64,000 nt of DNA from Bacillus sp. 165. GTDB taxonomy: Bacteria > Bacillota > Bacilli > Bacillales > Bacillaceae_G. Of the stretch, positions 62,930 to 64,000 are shown in pieces. The DNA lies in NCBI RefSeq assembly GCF_017742235.1, contig NZ_JAGHKQ010000003.1, positions 248,001 through 312,000 of the forward strand, read 5' to 3'. Position 1 is the first letter of the stretch; the number at the start of each line of letters is the position of its first letter. Made by a program: the position numbers and the translations under genes. A model generated the notes under the pieces. That model had not been told where the DNA came from. It did not search any database and saw only the letters and a list, made by a program, of their open reading frames with translations.

Positions 62930-63331
62930 TCAAAATCCAAGAGAGATATAGTATGTGTGAGAGCTGCTTGAGGCCAGCATTCCCATACGTGTTTTCGGAT
63001 ATAACGAATGAACAAGTCGCAAAAGCTCTTTTCCCATTCCACGCCCTCGATATTCTCCACATATTAACAGTTCGCAAATATATAAACTAATTACTCCGTC
63101 TGTTAGTCCCCCAACAAATCCAATAGCTTTCTCTTCCACTTCAGCTACCTAGGCAATAGGAGAGTGCTTCCAAGCATACTTTGTATTCTCTTGCCTCTGT
63201 ATAAAAGAAAGCCATCCTTCTTTTTCATTTAACCTTTGTATGATCGAAAAATCGATTTCTTCATATGAAACAAAGGTTACATTTTGTTTATTTTTATGTA
63301 ACCTTTCCATTTGATTCTTCACCTCTGCCAT
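62930..63331 (-). pseudogene. GNAT acetyltransferase with in-frame amber stop
   Basis: Two pieces lie in the same frame: 63331-63152 (MAEVKNQMERLHKNKQNVTF and onwards to KHSPIA) and 63148-62930 (VAEVEEKAIGFVGGL and onwards, with the acetyl-CoA loop CGEYRGRGMGKELL). They are separated only by TAG at 63151-63149, which sits before a typical strand of the GNAT fold. The second piece also stops early at ISLGF, without the usual last strand. Best read as one acetyltransferase gene inactivated by a nonsense mutation. Confidence 0.75.
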
Positions 63332-63362
63332 TATTATAGTTGTATTATTTTTGTCAATAACA

Positions 63363-63394
63363 TAAAAGCATCGGAGTAGTCTCCAATGCTTTTC
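63363..63394 (-). terminator. Terminator of the right-edge gene
   Basis: Stem AAAAGCATTGGAG / CTCCGATGCTTTT (one mismatch or wobble) with loop ACTA, 53 bp after the stop. Confidence 0.75.
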
Positions 63395-63446
63395 TTAACG
63401 AAACTAATGATGTTCACATTCACATCCTAGAATGTAACAAACCTTC

Positions 63447-63998
63447 TTATTCTTTTATCCTCTCAATATATGGATAATCCTCTAAATGTCTTGTAAGTTC
63501 CTCCATCGTTTGTGCAAACTCATCATAATCTATATATTCAACAGGGAACGTAATTACACTTTCATTATAACGGGTACATATGGTCACCGTTGGTACATTA
63601 CGTTTGAATAAAAATCCTTTCGTTTTTACCATTTTAATAGAAATTTGTTTGATTTCATGCAATTTCACGGTAACCTGCTCTTCACCATCGAAGTACAGGA
63701 ATTCATCACCCTTTATTTGTATCAAAATATTTCCTATTTTTCGTTGATAATGAACGAAGGACTGCATTTCCTCTCTTTCTTTTTCGCGCTGCTCCATAAA
63801 ACGCTGTATATGTCCTTCCACAGAATAGTCATGAAAGTTCTCCTCGATTACATATGTACCATCCCACATATAAATAGAATCTTCATCTTCTTCCGTAGCA
63901 TATGCTCCAACCCAAGCACCATGGATACTGTCAATTTCATCTATAAATGTAACTAAATAATAACGAATTGGCTGACCGTAAGAATTTGTTATATTCAA
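63447..63998 (-). CDS. Unrecognised protein, possibly continuing past the window
   Basis: The frame is open from TTG 63998, two bases from the window end, so the true start cannot be seen. The 183 visible residues contain an N-terminal beta-rich part (RYYLVTFIDEIDSIHGAWVG), a charged helix (FMEQREKEREEMQSF) and a C-terminal part that looks PH-like (DEFLYFDGEEQVTVKLHEIK). No membrane segment. Family not recognised. Confidence 0.6.
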   Translation of the reverse strand: MNITNSYGQPIRYYLVTFIDEIDSIHGAWVGAYATEEDEDSIYMWDGTYVIEENFHDYSVEGHIQRFMEQREKEREEMQSFVHYQRKIGNILIQIKGDEFLYFDGEEQVTVKLHEIKQISIKMVKTKGFLFKRNVPTVTICTRYNESVITFPVEYIDYDEFAQTMEELTRHLEDYPYIERIKE

Positions 63999-64000
63999 AG

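Overview
The window is a low-GC, densely packed Firmicute chromosome segment from an endospore former of Bacillus sensu lato. The evidence is the tricistronic gerA-type germinant receptor, RacA, Spo0M, a YjcZ-family sporulation peptide, AGGAGG-type ribosome binding sites with frequent TTG/GTG starts, and gene clusters whose order resembles Bacillus subtilis (yodM/yozD/yodN/yozE/yodP/yokU/kamA; ypjP/thyA/dfrA). Species was not determined; base composition and gene content suggest something near the B. cereus group or an Ectobacillus-like relative. No rRNA, tRNA, CRISPR array, insertion sequence or prophage was seen.

Layout. 1-2 kb: biotin carboxylase (cut by the left edge) and acyl-CoA dehydrogenase of a branched-chain acyl-CoA operon. 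2-8.3 kb: DUF523/DUF1722 protein, a probably frameshifted small gene, and sbcD-sbcC. 8.5-13.6 kb: RluF, thioredoxin-like protein, CDF metal exporter, PAP2 phosphatase, and an operon of a His/Lys-rich peptide, a Ser/Thr kinase and Spo0M. 13.4-18 kb: yozD, yodN, yozE, yodP, yokU, kamA, including both enzymes for N-acetyl-beta-lysine. 18-26.3 kb: a degraded stretch, an AlkD-like gene, a YjcZ peptide, YidC preceded by a MifM-like arrest-peptide candidate, adenine deaminase behind a divergent purine-riboswitch-like element, a DUF4397 protein, a sensor kinase that seems to lack a canonical start codon, and YueI. 26.7-34 kb: gabT plus aldehyde dehydrogenase, a CNNM/CBS transporter with an elaborate 5' leader, RacA and an OppA-type lipoprotein. 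34-39 kb: a two-gene McrBC-like restriction module beside an acyltransferase-like gene. 39-48 kb: amino-acid binding lipoprotein, flavin reductase, a two-component system destroyed by an internal deletion, PncA, small proteins, GNAT enzymes, Hsp20, SCO1, an XRE regulator and an MBL-fold hydrolase. 48-64 kb: ger operon, DegV, Tat translocase, IadA with a LysE exporter, PlsC, azoreductase with a repeat-rich operator, thyA-dfrA, YpjP, small membrane peptides, ChrA, GNATs (one with an in-frame amber stop) and a protein cut by the right edge.

The most interesting items are the mifM-like upstream ORF with a hairpin that buries the yidC ribosome binding site, the purine-riboswitch-like leader of ade, the CNNM gene leader (promoter inside a dyad plus a Shine-Dalgarno-burying hairpin), the McrBC-like pair, the kinase gene with ATC where its start codon should be, and the microhomology deletion scar in the two-component system. 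Families were recognised by eye from protein sequence; no database search was run.
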